A DNA stretch of 24,851 nucleotides from a virus, in the IMG/VR virus record IMGVR_UViG_3300008110_009634, positions 1-24,851 of that record. One strand, 5' to 3'. The position numbers were made by a program, and so were the translations under genes. Position 1 is the stretch's first letter, and each line of letters begins with the position of its first letter. Below, piece by piece: positions 7,256-13,104 of the stretch. The notes under the pieces are model-generated. The model was not told the DNA's origin. It made no database searches and saw nothing but the letters and a program-made list of their open reading frames with translations.

Positions 7256-7738
7256 TCATTTACTACCATCCAATTCGGGAACTGAATACCGGTCCATATC
7301 TAGTTCATTGACGATTCGTTCGTATGTACGGCAGAATGCTTCTCTGTCTGAATTGGTATGCATTCCCCAGGCAGCGTCTCCTAGTGCCCTTACTGTGGAG
7401 CGGAGGGCGTCTGACATCTCCACTGGGTTACCCACACCAGAATTGACGTTAGAAATTACGGTAAGGAATTTACCCCAAGCAACAAGGGGGTCATCGAATG
7501 AGGTCATTTTTGTACGCCTATTTATTGTGGCACGACGTATCTCGCCAGGCCTAGGCATGAACTGGGCACTAACCGCAATCTGGAGGAAAGCCTTCTTTGT
7601 CTCGTCGTACTCCAGGTCATGGAGTAAATCGTGCCAGGACGAATACAGGGTCATCAGTCTGTCTTCTGCTGAGGGGAGTGTTTGGTTGTAGGTGGCGTAG
7701 GCCTGCTCCACCAATTGAACTAATTCGGTTTTAGTCAC
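7256..7738 (-). CDS. Helicase-loader-like replication protein (G39P-like)
   Basis: The 160-residue protein has the layout of phage helicase loader/inhibitor proteins of the SPP1 G39P type: an N-terminal helical region with AEDRLMTLYSSWHDLLHDLEY, then ETKKAFLQIAVSAQFMPRPGEIRRATI, where the 'x-P-x-x-x-E-I-R' turn is typical. Such proteins deliver the replicative helicase to the origin. The start is GTG, overlapping the TGA of a 31-residue upstream ORF. It sits in an operon with a replication-protein-like gene, which supports the call. The helicase itself is not in the window. Confidence 0.6.
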   Translation of the reverse strand: MTKTELVQLVEQAYATYNQTLPSAEDRLMTLYSSWHDLLHDLEYDETKKAFLQIAVSAQFMPRPGEIRRATINRRTKMTSFDDPLVAWGKFLTVISNVNSGVGNPVEMSDALRSTVRALGDAAWGMHTNSDREAFCRTYERIVNELDMDRYSVPELDGSK

Positions 7739-7830
7739 TCGTCATCCTCTTCTTCATTGCAGCGTAGGGGTCGGGTAATCCTATCCATCTCACAGTCGCA
7801 TGGCGGTTTGTTCTTGCCGGCAATAATCAT
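7735..7830 (-). CDS. 31-residue Cys-containing micro-protein
   Basis: A 31-codon ORF that fills the gap between two replication genes exactly: its ATG overlaps the TGA of the upstream gene (ATGA, 7827-7830) and its TGA overlaps the GTG of the downstream gene (GTGA, 7735-7738). The peptide has a basic start with PPCDCEMDR, one more Cys, and an acidic NEEEDDE tail. Double overlap and full use of the gap argue for translation. Its purpose may be coupling alone or a small metal-binding peptide. Confidence 0.5.
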   Translation of the reverse strand: MIIAGKNKPPCDCEMDRITRPLRCNEEEDDE

Positions 7831-8225
7831 TTATCCCCGCTTATCCATTTATCTCGAGCTGTGTTGCCTGTCTTTTCTTCCAGCTTCCTTAGGAACATCT
7901 CGACGTGCTGTGCATCAATGAAGATGTTATGGATGTCGTTGTACTTCTTCCCGTTGGGGTTCTTGCCCATATGCCAATCAGAGACAAGGCATCCGTCTAT
8001 GGCGTCCTTGCAGGACTTGATTCCGTAGTTCTTGATAGCCCATCCAATTCTTGCCGCGCGCTTGGCGTCCAGGACTGCAGCTTTTTTGGAATGGCGTTCT
8101 TTCCAATAGTCGAAAACTATTTTCTTTGCATCTTCAGAAATTGTTTCCGCCGCCGTGCGTTGGTCTTTGGTGTGCTGATTCGGACCGCGCTTTTTCTTCT
8201 CTCTGGGGAAGAGCTCATCAACCAT
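7827..8225 (-). CDS. Phage replication-protein-like C-terminal domain protein
   Basis: The 132-residue protein has a charged N-terminus (FPREKKKRGPNQ) followed by a helical domain. IVFDYWKERHSKKAAVLDAKRAARIG leads to CKDAIDGCLVSDWHMGKNPNGKKYNDIHNIFIDAQHVEMFLRKL. The 'AIDG...S.(F/W)HMG.N..GK.Y.DI' block is characteristic of the C-terminal region of many phage replication (O/DnaD-like) proteins. A promoter at 8232-8260 places the transcription start at or within a base or two of the ATG, suggesting a leaderless mRNA. First gene of the leftward replication operon. Confidence 0.65.
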   Translation of the reverse strand: MVDELFPREKKKRGPNQHTKDQRTAAETISEDAKKIVFDYWKERHSKKAAVLDAKRAARIGWAIKNYGIKSCKDAIDGCLVSDWHMGKNPNGKKYNDIHNIFIDAQHVEMFLRKLEEKTGNTARDKWISGDK

Positions 8226-8231
8226 AGACGC

Positions 8232-8260
8232 ATCCTATCGTTGCTTTCCGCCACCGTCAA
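8232..8260 (-). promoter_or_regulatory. Leftward promoter of the replication operon
   Basis: On the minus strand, TTGACG (8255-8260), 17 bases, then TAGGAT (8232-8237). The -35 lies inside the conserved TTGACGGTGG motif. The predicted start is about 8225, on the ATG itself, so the first mRNA is probably leaderless. Confidence 0.7.
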
Positions 8261-8411
8261 TATTTATCGACACAGAAATGGTACAAACAGGAAAAAAAAT
8301 TTTGCTTAATTTTTAATTGAGTAAAACTAAATTTCGTAGATGAAAATACTCTAGAGATTGGATTAATCCAAAACTATTCTTACTTTCAACCAAGGAATAA
8401 ATCCTTGAATG
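8261..8411. other. AT-rich palindrome-bearing gap; origin or control region candidate
   Basis: No gene is seen. An A/T tract (about 8292-8335) is followed by three symmetric elements in 60 bases: CTCTAGAG (8349-8356), the perfect 14-bp palindrome TTGGATTAATCCAA (8358-8371), and the stem-loop CAAGGA-ATAAA-TCCTTG (8391-8407). Its place directly upstream of replication genes makes a replication origin or a regulator-binding region possible. Neither is shown. Confidence 0.35.
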
Positions 8412-8581
8412 AATAAAGAAGAACCCCTCCTTTGGAGGGGGGTCTGGGGGGAACCTTTGAAATTTTGCCAACTTTCGTGGGGGCGTGGCCGGCTAAGCCT
8501 TTTGTTTCCAAAAGGTTTTCAAGGCATGTAGGTTTTCCCACGTAATGTGTCGACACGTTGGACCGACCTATTGGTCGATGG
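8412..8581 (-). ncRNA. Candidate structured small RNA, about 170 nt
   Basis: A promoter on the minus strand (TTGACG 8611-8616, 17 bases, TAGCTT 8588-8593) would start RNA near 8581. The RNA would contain stem-loops CGACC-AATA-GGTCG (8564-8577) and CCTTTTG-GAAA-CAAAAGG, a perfect 7-bp stem with a GNRA-type tetraloop (8498-8515). It would also hold a palindrome GTGTCGACAC (8547-8556). It ends at a strong intrinsic terminator (CCCCTCC/GGAGGGG, 8424-8440) followed by TTCTTCTTT. No convincing protein frame is inside: the only longish frame starts from a TTG within the promoter. It fits no RNA family I recognise. Confidence 0.55.
8424..8440 (-). terminator. Intrinsic terminator of the candidate small RNA
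   Basis: Perfect 7-bp stem CCCCTCC-(3)-GGAGGGG, read leftward and followed by the T-rich TTCTTCTTTATTC. No leftward gene ends just upstream, so it probably ends the RNA begun near 8581. Confidence 0.65.
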
Positions 8582-8587
8582 CGGTTC

Positions 8588-8616
8588 AAGCTAGCAGAGT
8601 CTTCCACCACCGTCAA
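8588..8616 (-). promoter_or_regulatory. Leftward promoter of the candidate small RNA
   Basis: TTGACG (8611-8616) and TAGCTT (8588-8593) on the minus strand with a 17-base spacer, the -35 being part of the conserved TTGACGGTGGTGGAA motif. Confidence 0.6.
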
Positions 8617-8838
8617 CCACCCAGGGCAAATTCTTTTCAGAATCTTTTCGATTTTTTATTTCTTGAAATATTTACATGGAGTTTTTAAAAATCGTGCTAT
8701 GTTAGCGGGGCTCCTTCCGGAGTTACCCCCTTTCACCGGAATGGAGTTAACCCCAGGGTTGAGTCTTTCTGTTTTCTGGTAGGTGGTGACGGAAGCTGAC
8801 TCCCCTGGGGTTTCCTTTAACCCGGAGAGCTCGAGCGA
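8617..8838. other. Trailer of the leftward operon; hairpins, no assured gene
   Basis: Short frames here look non-coding. The minus strand carries a nested hairpin, GGGG-taa-CTCC-GGAA-GGAG-CCCC, around 8706-8728, with a T5 run about 15 bases further on. A pair of CCCTGGGG/CCCCAGGG-type repeats lies near 8750-8810. Together they could end transcription of the 11.5-8.8 kb operon. Confidence 0.35.
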
Positions 8839-9288
8839 CTATTCGTCAGATTCTGGCTTTTTCCACATCCCTGAGTTAGGTCCGCCTAACTCTCTGTCCT
8901 GGAACGACCAACTAATCAATCCCCATGGGCCTGGCTTCTTTTTGCGCTTGGCCATCTTCTCTTCGAGAATGTGGGTAATGTCGATATCGAAGTCTGTCCT
9001 TCGATTGTTGGTCGGGTGGTTCCATCGAGACTTCATTTGTTCGTACGCAATTTTCTGGGAAAGCTCCTGCAGCTCCATCCCATTGGGCGTCTTATTTTTC
9101 TCTTTTTCTAGTCTCCACGTGTCGAGCTCAGCGATGAGGGTTTTGGCCGCCTGGTCCAGCATTGCGTTCATTTTTTCCTCAGCTTCGTAATAGCGCTTTA
9201 TGTCCCTTCGTCGCTGAAGCGTGCGCGAATCAAAAAACCACAAAATTGCAAAAACCAGATGCAGGCCCAGAGCTACGTAAACGTTCAT
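8839..9288 (-). CDS. Membrane-anchored coiled-coil protein, unknown
   Basis: The 149-residue protein begins with one TM helix (about residues 3-19, VYVALGLHLVFAILWFF). A basic stop-transfer (RTLQRRRDIKR) and a long charged helical region (YYEAEEKMNAMLDQAAKTL) follow. The C-terminus is basic then Gly/Trp-rich (KRKKKPGPWGLISWSF). It would sit in the host membrane with a cytoplasmic body. Family not recognised. The ATG overlaps the stop of the preceding gene (ATGA at 9285-9288). Last gene of its operon. Confidence 0.65.
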   Translation of the reverse strand: MNVYVALGLHLVFAILWFFDSRTLQRRRDIKRYYEAEEKMNAMLDQAAKTLIAELDTWRLEKEKNKTPNGMELQELSQKIAYEQMKSRWNHPTNNRRTDFDIDITHILEEKMAKRKKKPGPWGLISWSFQDRELGGPNSGMWKKPESDE

Positions 9289-9470
9289 GAATTTTCCTCA
9301 TTTTCTTCTTTTTCTTCAGCCGGCAGCCGGCCGCCAGATTCTTTTAAAATTTCATCTTTTTTGATTTGTTCCTCGAGCCACAACGCGTCCGCCTCGAGTT
9401 CAGCTTTGAGCTCAATGATGTCGTCGATTTCGATGTCAGACATTCCAGAAAAGTTAAATTTTCCCATCAT
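9285..9470 (-). CDS. Small acidic helical protein, unknown
   Basis: A 61-residue, very acidic protein, mostly helix (DIEIDDIIELKAELEADALWLEEQIKKDEIL), with a Glu-rich disordered tail. Two consecutive ATGs are possible starts. It overlaps the preceding zinc-ribbon gene by 17 bases and the next gene by ATGA. No function suggested beyond a possible small binding partner. Confidence 0.6.
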   Translation of the reverse strand: MMGKFNFSGMSDIEIDDIIELKAELEADALWLEEQIKKDEILKESGGRLPAEEKEENEENS

Positions 9471-9684
9471 CCCCCCAGTGCCAGGCGCTTCCGATTACGG
9501 CCAAAGTATTTTGATTAATAATATCCCCGCAGCGGTAACACACGTATGACTCTTCGTCCCAGCCGCTGCCGATTTCTGGTTCTAACATTTCCCCTTTTTC
9601 GTTACATGGATAAAAGCCGTCGGCTCCTGGATTGTTTCCACAATCGCAGACCCACCAATCAATGGCTGCTTCTTTTATCGCCAT
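9454..9684 (-). CDS. Zinc-ribbon protein, unknown
   Basis: The 76-residue protein has four to five metal-type cysteines: WVCDCGNNPG, YPCNEKG and SYVCYRCGD, the spacing of a zinc ribbon or knuckle pair. The start giving MAIKEAAIDWW is chosen because it forms a TAATG overlap with the upstream stop (9682-9686). A longer frame exists but is a shadow of that upstream gene. Small zinc-ribbon proteins of this kind are frequent in phage operons, with no assigned role. Confidence 0.7.
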   Translation of the reverse strand: MAIKEAAIDWWVCDCGNNPGADGFYPCNEKGEMLEPEIGSGWDEESYVCYRCGDIINQNTLAVIGSAWHWGDDGKI

Positions 9685-10094
9685 TATGCATCCTCCTTGG
9701 GTACATATTTGTTTTTCTTTTTTTCGTATAAATACTCGGTCATTGTCAGCTTCGCAATGAGTCCCCAGTCGCCATCTTTTAATACATTTTTCAATGCGCG
9801 CATGAGGCCTGCTTTCCATTTGGACCGCTGCCCACCATTTAGATAACGAGACAACAATCTCCCTGAAGACATTTCTGGATAGAGAACGTTGCGCCAGTTG
9901 AGTGGGCATTCTTTAAAATTTGATGATTTAAGCATGTGTCCAACGCGCTTTTCCAGGCAGCCAATGCAGAGCATCCCGCCGTACTTATGCATGCCAGCTC
10001 GTTTCCAGATGGCGTCTGTAGACATGTAGTACTCATTAATTTTAACCGTGTCTACACCGCAGTCAACACAGAGCGCGCCTTTATCGGTTGGCAT
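9684..10094 (-). CDS. Phage zinc-binding protein with CxxC/CxxC pairs
   Basis: The 136-residue protein has two CxxC pairs (Cys9/Cys12 in LCVDCG, Cys43/Cys46 in LCIGCLEKRVG), then FKECPLNW. The 'AIW..AG......G.LCIGCLE.R.G' block followed by 'PLN' is a pattern I recognise from widespread phage proteins without function. The ATG at 10094 overlaps the end of the upstream gene by 14 bases; the longer frame reaching 10163 lies within that gene. The C-terminal half is basic and helical. Confidence 0.75.
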   Translation of the reverse strand: MPTDKGALCVDCGVDTVKINEYYMSTDAIWKRAGMHKYGGMLCIGCLEKRVGHMLKSSNFKECPLNWRNVLYPEMSSGRLLSRYLNGGQRSKWKAGLMRALKNVLKDGDWGLIAKLTMTEYLYEKKKNKYVPKEDA

Positions 10095-10266
10095 AGTACT
10101 CCCGCTCTGCGTCGGAGTCTTTTCGGTAGTACTCGTACATAGCTCTGGTTGAATCGTGTTCACCCCAGTTCTCGTATTCGATTCGAGACCGTTCTTGTCT
10201 GTCTCGTTTCTTGTTAGCGCGACGCTTACCAGCTGAGTAAATGATTGCTGCGCGTACTAAGCCCAT
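10081..10266 (-). CDS. Small basic protein, unknown
   Basis: A 61-residue, highly charged protein (SAGKRRANKKRDRQERSR, then Tyr- and acidic-rich). The ATG lies immediately after the conserved TGACGGTGGTGGAAG motif (10267-10281), which here also occupies the ribosome-binding region. No TANNNT is found 17 bases beyond that motif. Probably disordered and possibly nucleic-acid binding. Downstream it overlaps the zinc protein gene. Confidence 0.6.
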   Translation of the reverse strand: MGLVRAAIIYSAGKRRANKKRDRQERSRIEYENWGEHDSTRAMYEYYRKDSDAEREYYANR

Positions 10267-10316
10267 CTTCCACCACCGTCATCTTTCTAGTAACTTTTTT
10301 TAAATTGCTTTTTAAT

Positions 10317-10985
10317 TTATACCGTGAGCTCGAGGTTAAACCAACCTCGTTCCCACATAATTCCAATTGCTGAGTAGCCGACAATGTCGGTGTATGTGTC
10401 TGAGATTGATTCGTTGTTTGGTGCCGCCGACTGCAGCATGAGGTTCTTTAATCTTGCAATTTTGTCATGCACGCGGACCAGGAGACCATGGCGTCCAAAT
10501 CTTGAAATATTGTGGTGACCGTAGTCGTGCTGTTTGCGAATCAAAGTTTCGGTTATTTGTTCCCGAATCATCCAGCTGTCGAAGACTCCGGTACCGCTAG
10601 CACTTAAATTTTCCATTTTTTTGTAGTTACTGCCGGCCGCAGCATCTGGCAAAAAACTTCCATTTTTCATTCCTCCAGAAGCAGCAATCGCCCCCAGCAT
10701 TTTCCACTCTTCTGCCCAATACATCTGGTCAGCTTCGAACCATTTCGAAGTATTAATCATTCCCTCGAATTGGATGTCGAGGTGGCCCTGGAAGAGGAGG
10801 AACGTCTCGAGCTCAGGATTAAATTTTTCAAAATTTTCTGAGGAGATGAGTGTGATTCTGGATTCTCCGCGGTCGGCCATAATGGCTGCCGTTGAGTCAA
10901 AAATTGAAGAAACACAAACTTTGGCAGCATCTTGCCATCTTCTGGGTTCAAACGGTCCCTCAGTATCAACAGCTGTTATTTGCAT
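10317..10985 (-). CDS. Protein with DUF1599 / nucleotide-modification-associated-type domain
   Basis: The 222-residue protein is two-part. Residues 1-135 are unassigned. Residues 136-222 match the phage domain often called DUF1599 or nucleotide modification associated domain 1: IREQITETLIRKQHDYG, then LLVRVHDKIARLKNL (169-182) and ESISDTYTDIVGYSAIG (192-208). The K...DYG, DKI.RL..L and ES..DT..DI.GY blocks are all present. Such domains occur with nucleotide or base modification enzymes in phages, but no activity is established. The ATG lies about 35 bases after a TTGACGGTGGTGG-type motif. Confidence 0.75.
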   Translation of the reverse strand: MQITAVDTEGPFEPRRWQDAAKVCVSSIFDSTAAIMADRGESRITLISSENFEKFNPELETFLLFQGHLDIQFEGMINTSKWFEADQMYWAEEWKMLGAIAASGGMKNGSFLPDAAAGSNYKKMENLSASGTGVFDSWMIREQITETLIRKQHDYGHHNISRFGRHGLLVRVHDKIARLKNLMLQSAAPNNESISDTYTDIVGYSAIGIMWERGWFNLELTV

Positions 10986-11031
10986 AATTTCCCTTTTCTT
11001 TTAATTTAAAACCAGGCGTCTTCCACCACCG

Positions 11032-11508
11032 TCATTCAGATTCATTGGAATCTAGTAATGATTCCCATTTATCTGGTGGGTTGGCTGCCAGCTCCAGCCT
11101 AACAATTTCCACTAGCTTTTCCAATTCATTCATCCAGGCAACATCACCGATACCAGTGAGCCCCGCGTTTTCTTCTAACAAATCAACTTTTTTAATCTTC
11201 GAGCGAATGAATTCATCAGAAAATGCTGCAATGATGTTCTTATCATTTGCCCCCGGCATGAGGACAGGACCTTCCCGTCCATCGAGTGATGACTTCGGAG
11301 CATGGATTGCCGTAATGGCGTAGGTCCCCTCGGTAAACACAAAGATGACATTGTGTTGATTTTTTGCAGTTTCTTGGATTTGAATCTGGAGCTCTTTGGC
11401 TAGCTCTGGGTCGACATTGTTTTTAGACAATACTTCGGCCAGCTCTTTCTTGCCCTTGTCCCCGTGTCCTAGTTCAATCCATTCTTTTTGATTTTTCTTC
11501 TCTTCCAT
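11032..11508 (-). CDS. Unknown soluble protein, first gene of a leftward operon
   Basis: A 158-residue protein of mixed alpha/beta character (HNVIFVFTEGTYAITAIHAPKSS, then helices to the C-terminus). The ATG at 11508 (MEEKKNQKEW) follows AGAGGTG; a longer frame to 11628 has no Shine-Dalgarno and poor composition. Its TGA is the first three bases of the conserved TGACGGTGGTGG motif. A TACAAT -10-like box lies upstream near 11580 with no good -35. Family not recognised. Confidence 0.65.
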   Translation of the reverse strand: MEEKKNQKEWIELGHGDKGKKELAEVLSKNNVDPELAKELQIQIQETAKNQHNVIFVFTEGTYAITAIHAPKSSLDGREGPVLMPGANDKNIIAAFSDEFIRSKIKKVDLLEENAGLTGIGDVAWMNELEKLVEIVRLELAANPPDKWESLLDSNESE

Positions 11509-11762
11509 TGTGCACCTCTTGCTTAAATGGTGCGTCAATGACATCGCAGTCTGCCATGGCGCTGGGTTATATCGAATTGTAGATATTGAATTTAATGCAT
11601 AATTTGCTGAGCAGTTATTCCATGGCATCCAAGCTATCTTGCGCGCGCATTAATTGCAACCTCTTTTAAAAAGTTTTTCAGGAATAAAACGCGTTTCTCC
11701 ACGTGGGGCTTTCCGCCGCCGTCATATTTAAAAAAATCAATTTATTTACTTGTCACCCCTGG

Positions 11763-11776
11763 CGAACATGTGTTCG
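11763..11776 (+). promoter_or_regulatory. LexA SOS box
   Basis: CGAACATGTGTTCG, a perfect 5+4+5 dyad matching the CGAAC-N4-GTTCG boxes bound by LexA in Gram-positive bacteria and actinobacteria. It ends 2 bases before a TATCGT -10 (11779-11784), so LexA would block the promoter. Confidence 0.8.
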
Positions 11777-11778
11777 TC

Positions 11779-11784
11779 TATCGT
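11779..11784 (+). promoter_or_regulatory. -10 box of the SOS-controlled gene
   Basis: TATCGT, 7 bases before the ATG at 11792. The predicted start is at the ATG, giving a leaderless mRNA. No canonical -35 is at 17 bases; TTGTCA lies 23 bases upstream. Confidence 0.5.
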
Positions 11785-11791
11785 TACAAGT

Positions 11792-12166
11792 ATGGACAAC
11801 AACACCAAATTCAATACCTACATCAAGGCACTTGAGCAATATATTGCACGAGAAGGAAATTCAAAAGTGCCGGCAATTCATGTTGAAAATTTTGAAGAAA
11901 AAGATGTAACTCTTGGAGCTTGGGCTGGATACATTCGCCAGAGATTTCGCAAAGGTCAATTAAGTCAGGAAAGAATTGACAGAATTTCACAAATTTCCCA
12001 GTGGCAGTGGGGCCCATTCCAACCGGGTCCAGCAACTGACTCAAAAAGAAATGAAGTAATTCGCAACATGCGGACCGAGGGTAAGTCCCTTCGGGAAATT
12101 GCAGATGAGTTTGATTTGAGCCGGCAGCGGGTCCATCAAATTGTTAAAAAATTAAAGATTTCTTAA
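11792..12166 (+). CDS. Helicase-associated domain plus helix-turn-helix protein
   Basis: The 124-residue protein has an N-terminal helicase-associated (HA, PF03457-like) domain: YIAREGNSKVP, LGAWAGYIRQRFRKGQLSQERI and WQWGPFQ (residues 9-75). A C-terminal HTH follows, IRNMRTEGKSLREIADEFDLSRQRVHQIV (90-118), of resolvase or sigma-region-4 type. HA domains are nucleic-acid binding and usually found in tandem in helicases; here one stands alone with an HTH. The ATG at 11792 is chosen over an earlier frame because the SOS box and -10 lie in between. The SOS box predicts expression after DNA damage, so it may act in induction or damage response (inference). Confidence 0.8.
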   Translation: MDNNTKFNTYIKALEQYIAREGNSKVPAIHVENFEEKDVTLGAWAGYIRQRFRKGQLSQERIDRISQISQWQWGPFQPGPATDSKRNEVIRNMRTEGKSLREIADEFDLSRQRVHQIVKKLKIS

Positions 12167-12216
12167 ATCCAGGAAAGTCTTCCACCACCGTCAAGTTCCT
12201 AGGAGCTCAGAAGAAC

Positions 12217-12510
12217 ATGCCTTCCAAAAATACTCAAAAAATTGGAAATTCTTTTCCTCGTCCGCTGCCGAACCAGATTTCTGGCGGGGCTCCAACGGTA
12301 AATGGGGGCATGAAGTCAATTCTTGCGATTCTGAATCTTGTGTTCGTGTCGGTCGTACTCGGCTCGGTTCTGTATCTTGCTCTGCGTGTCGTGAGCGTGG
12401 ACGGCAGTGGAGTGAGTATCACACTCTCTCTGTGGCGTTGCATGGTGCTGGCGTTGTTCTACACGCTGTGGCGACTTGTAGTTACTGCACTCTTGCGTGT
12501 GCGTGACTAA
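12217..12510 (+). CDS. Two-TM membrane protein, unknown
   Basis: The 97-residue protein has a Pro/Gly-rich N-terminus (FPRPLPNQISGGAP), then two hydrophobic helices (about residues 33-56, ILAILNLVFVSVVLGSVLYL, and 73-92, CMVLALFYTLWRLVVTALL), and ends in RVRD. TAGGAG and AGAAG precede the ATG. It follows the SOS gene on the same strand, with one copy of the ten-copy motif in the 50-base gap. Function unknown; a holin-like or superinfection role would be guesswork. Confidence 0.6.
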   Translation: MPSKNTQKIGNSFPRPLPNQISGGAPTVNGGMKSILAILNLVFVSVVLGSVLYLALRVVSVDGSGVSITLSLWRCMVLALFYTLWRLVVTALLRVRD

Positions 12511-12657
12511 CAACTTATCTAGTAAGTAGATACGAGCGAATCGCATGCACTTATCTAGTTCATGTGTATTGACTAGATAAGTACCAGTGGTGATACTGAC
12601 TAGATAAGTACCGAGTGTGATACACGCAATACAAGTAAGCAGAATCATAATCAGCAC
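12316..12657 (-). CDS. Doubtful leftward ORF with signal-like N-terminus
   Basis: A 113-codon frame from a GTG preceded by AAAGGA and an operator copy, the same arrangement as at 12894 and 20009. The first 30 residues are hydrophobic (LIMILLTCIACITLGTYLV). Four operator words lie inside it, read as TYLV or LDK. The second half is antisense to the rightward two-TM gene and its composition (His/Gln/Arg-rich) is poor. Either only the 5' part is translated or the frame is accidental. Confidence 0.25.
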   Translation of the reverse strand: MLIMILLTCIACITLGTYLVSITTGTYLVNTHELDKCMRFARIYLLDKLLVTHTQECSNYKSPQRVEQRQHHATPQRECDTHSTAVHAHDTQSKIQNRAEYDRHEHKIQNRKN

Positions 12658-12672
12658 TTATCTAGTCCTTTC

Positions 12673-12894
12673 TCAAACAATTTCTAAGTCAAGTTCAGCG
12701 AGTGAACTCAACTGCGAAATGAAGTCAATGCCTTCGTTCCACAGTAGATTCTCGTAGTCCTCACTTGCTTTCTTTGGTGTGTACGAGCCTGTCGCAATTT
12801 CGTCCAGTATTCCATTCAGATAATGAATCGTATGTTTCAGGCTGTCTTGCAGTTCGCTCAATGCTTCCTGCACTGCTTCATCGGGTGTGTCCAC
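12673..12894 (-). CDS. Small acidic helical protein, unknown
   Basis: A 73-residue protein from GTG at 12894, mainly helical (AVQEALSELQDSLKHTIHYLNGILDEIA). The Shine-Dalgarno AAAGGA is separated from the GTG by an operator word (CTAGATAA), so the operator occupies the initiation spacer. Another operator copy lies 10 bases upstream. No family recognised. Confidence 0.6.
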   Translation of the reverse strand: MDTPDEAVQEALSELQDSLKHTIHYLNGILDEIATGSYTPKKASEDYENLLWNEGIDFISQLSSLAELDLEIV

Positions 12895-12920
12895 TTATCT
12901 AGTCCTTTCACTTATCTAGT

Positions 12921-13090
12921 AGGTATTGGGAGTGCCTAGCCCTCTCGTAGAGCGTTAGAAACGGAAAGTGTATCGCTTGGTATTCAGAGCGACACACGCT
13001 CGCCGAGAGAGCGTAGGCAAGTCGTACACGGTTCTCCCCAACTGTGTACGCCAAGAGTGGGGGCTGGCTCTCGCCAACCCCCACCCGAGG
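12921..13090 (-). other. Strongly structured intergenic region after the VWA gene
   Basis: Several stems occur in 170 bases: GTGGGGG...CCCCCAC (13057-13084), with inner TGGC/GCCA, which on the minus strand makes a nearly continuous 10-bp stem closed by a GAGA loop; GTACAC/GTGTAC (about 13024-13049); and GAGCG-(5)-CGCTC (about 12987-13001). The first is likely the terminator structure of the MoxR/VWA operon although a T-run is lacking. The rest could be a trailer-derived RNA. No protein gene is seen. Confidence 0.45.
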
Positions 13091-13104
13091 ACTTATCTAG
13101 TAAC

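Larger units (their letters stand above)
11509..11791. other. Divergent control region
   Basis: This gap separates the leftward operon from the SOS-box gene. It holds a minus-strand TACAAT box near 11580, a variant of the ten-copy motif (TTTCCGCCGCCGTCA, 11710-11724), an A-rich stretch and the SOS box at 11763. No protein gene is supported. Confidence 0.5.

Noticed and set aside
8386-8616. 76-codon leftward frame
   Set aside because: Starts at a TTG inside a promoter -35, has no Shine-Dalgarno and runs through a terminator hairpin.
8783-9190. Rightward 135-codon frame
   Set aside because: Antisense to the TM/coiled-coil gene, which has a good start overlap and operon context.
9685-9909. N-terminal extension of the zinc-ribbon gene
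   Set aside because: It is a shadow of the CxxC protein on the same strand; the TAATG overlap gives a better start at 9684.
11509-11628. N-terminal extension of the gene ending at 11032
   Set aside because: No Shine-Dalgarno at the upstream start; AGAGGTG precedes the ATG at 11508.
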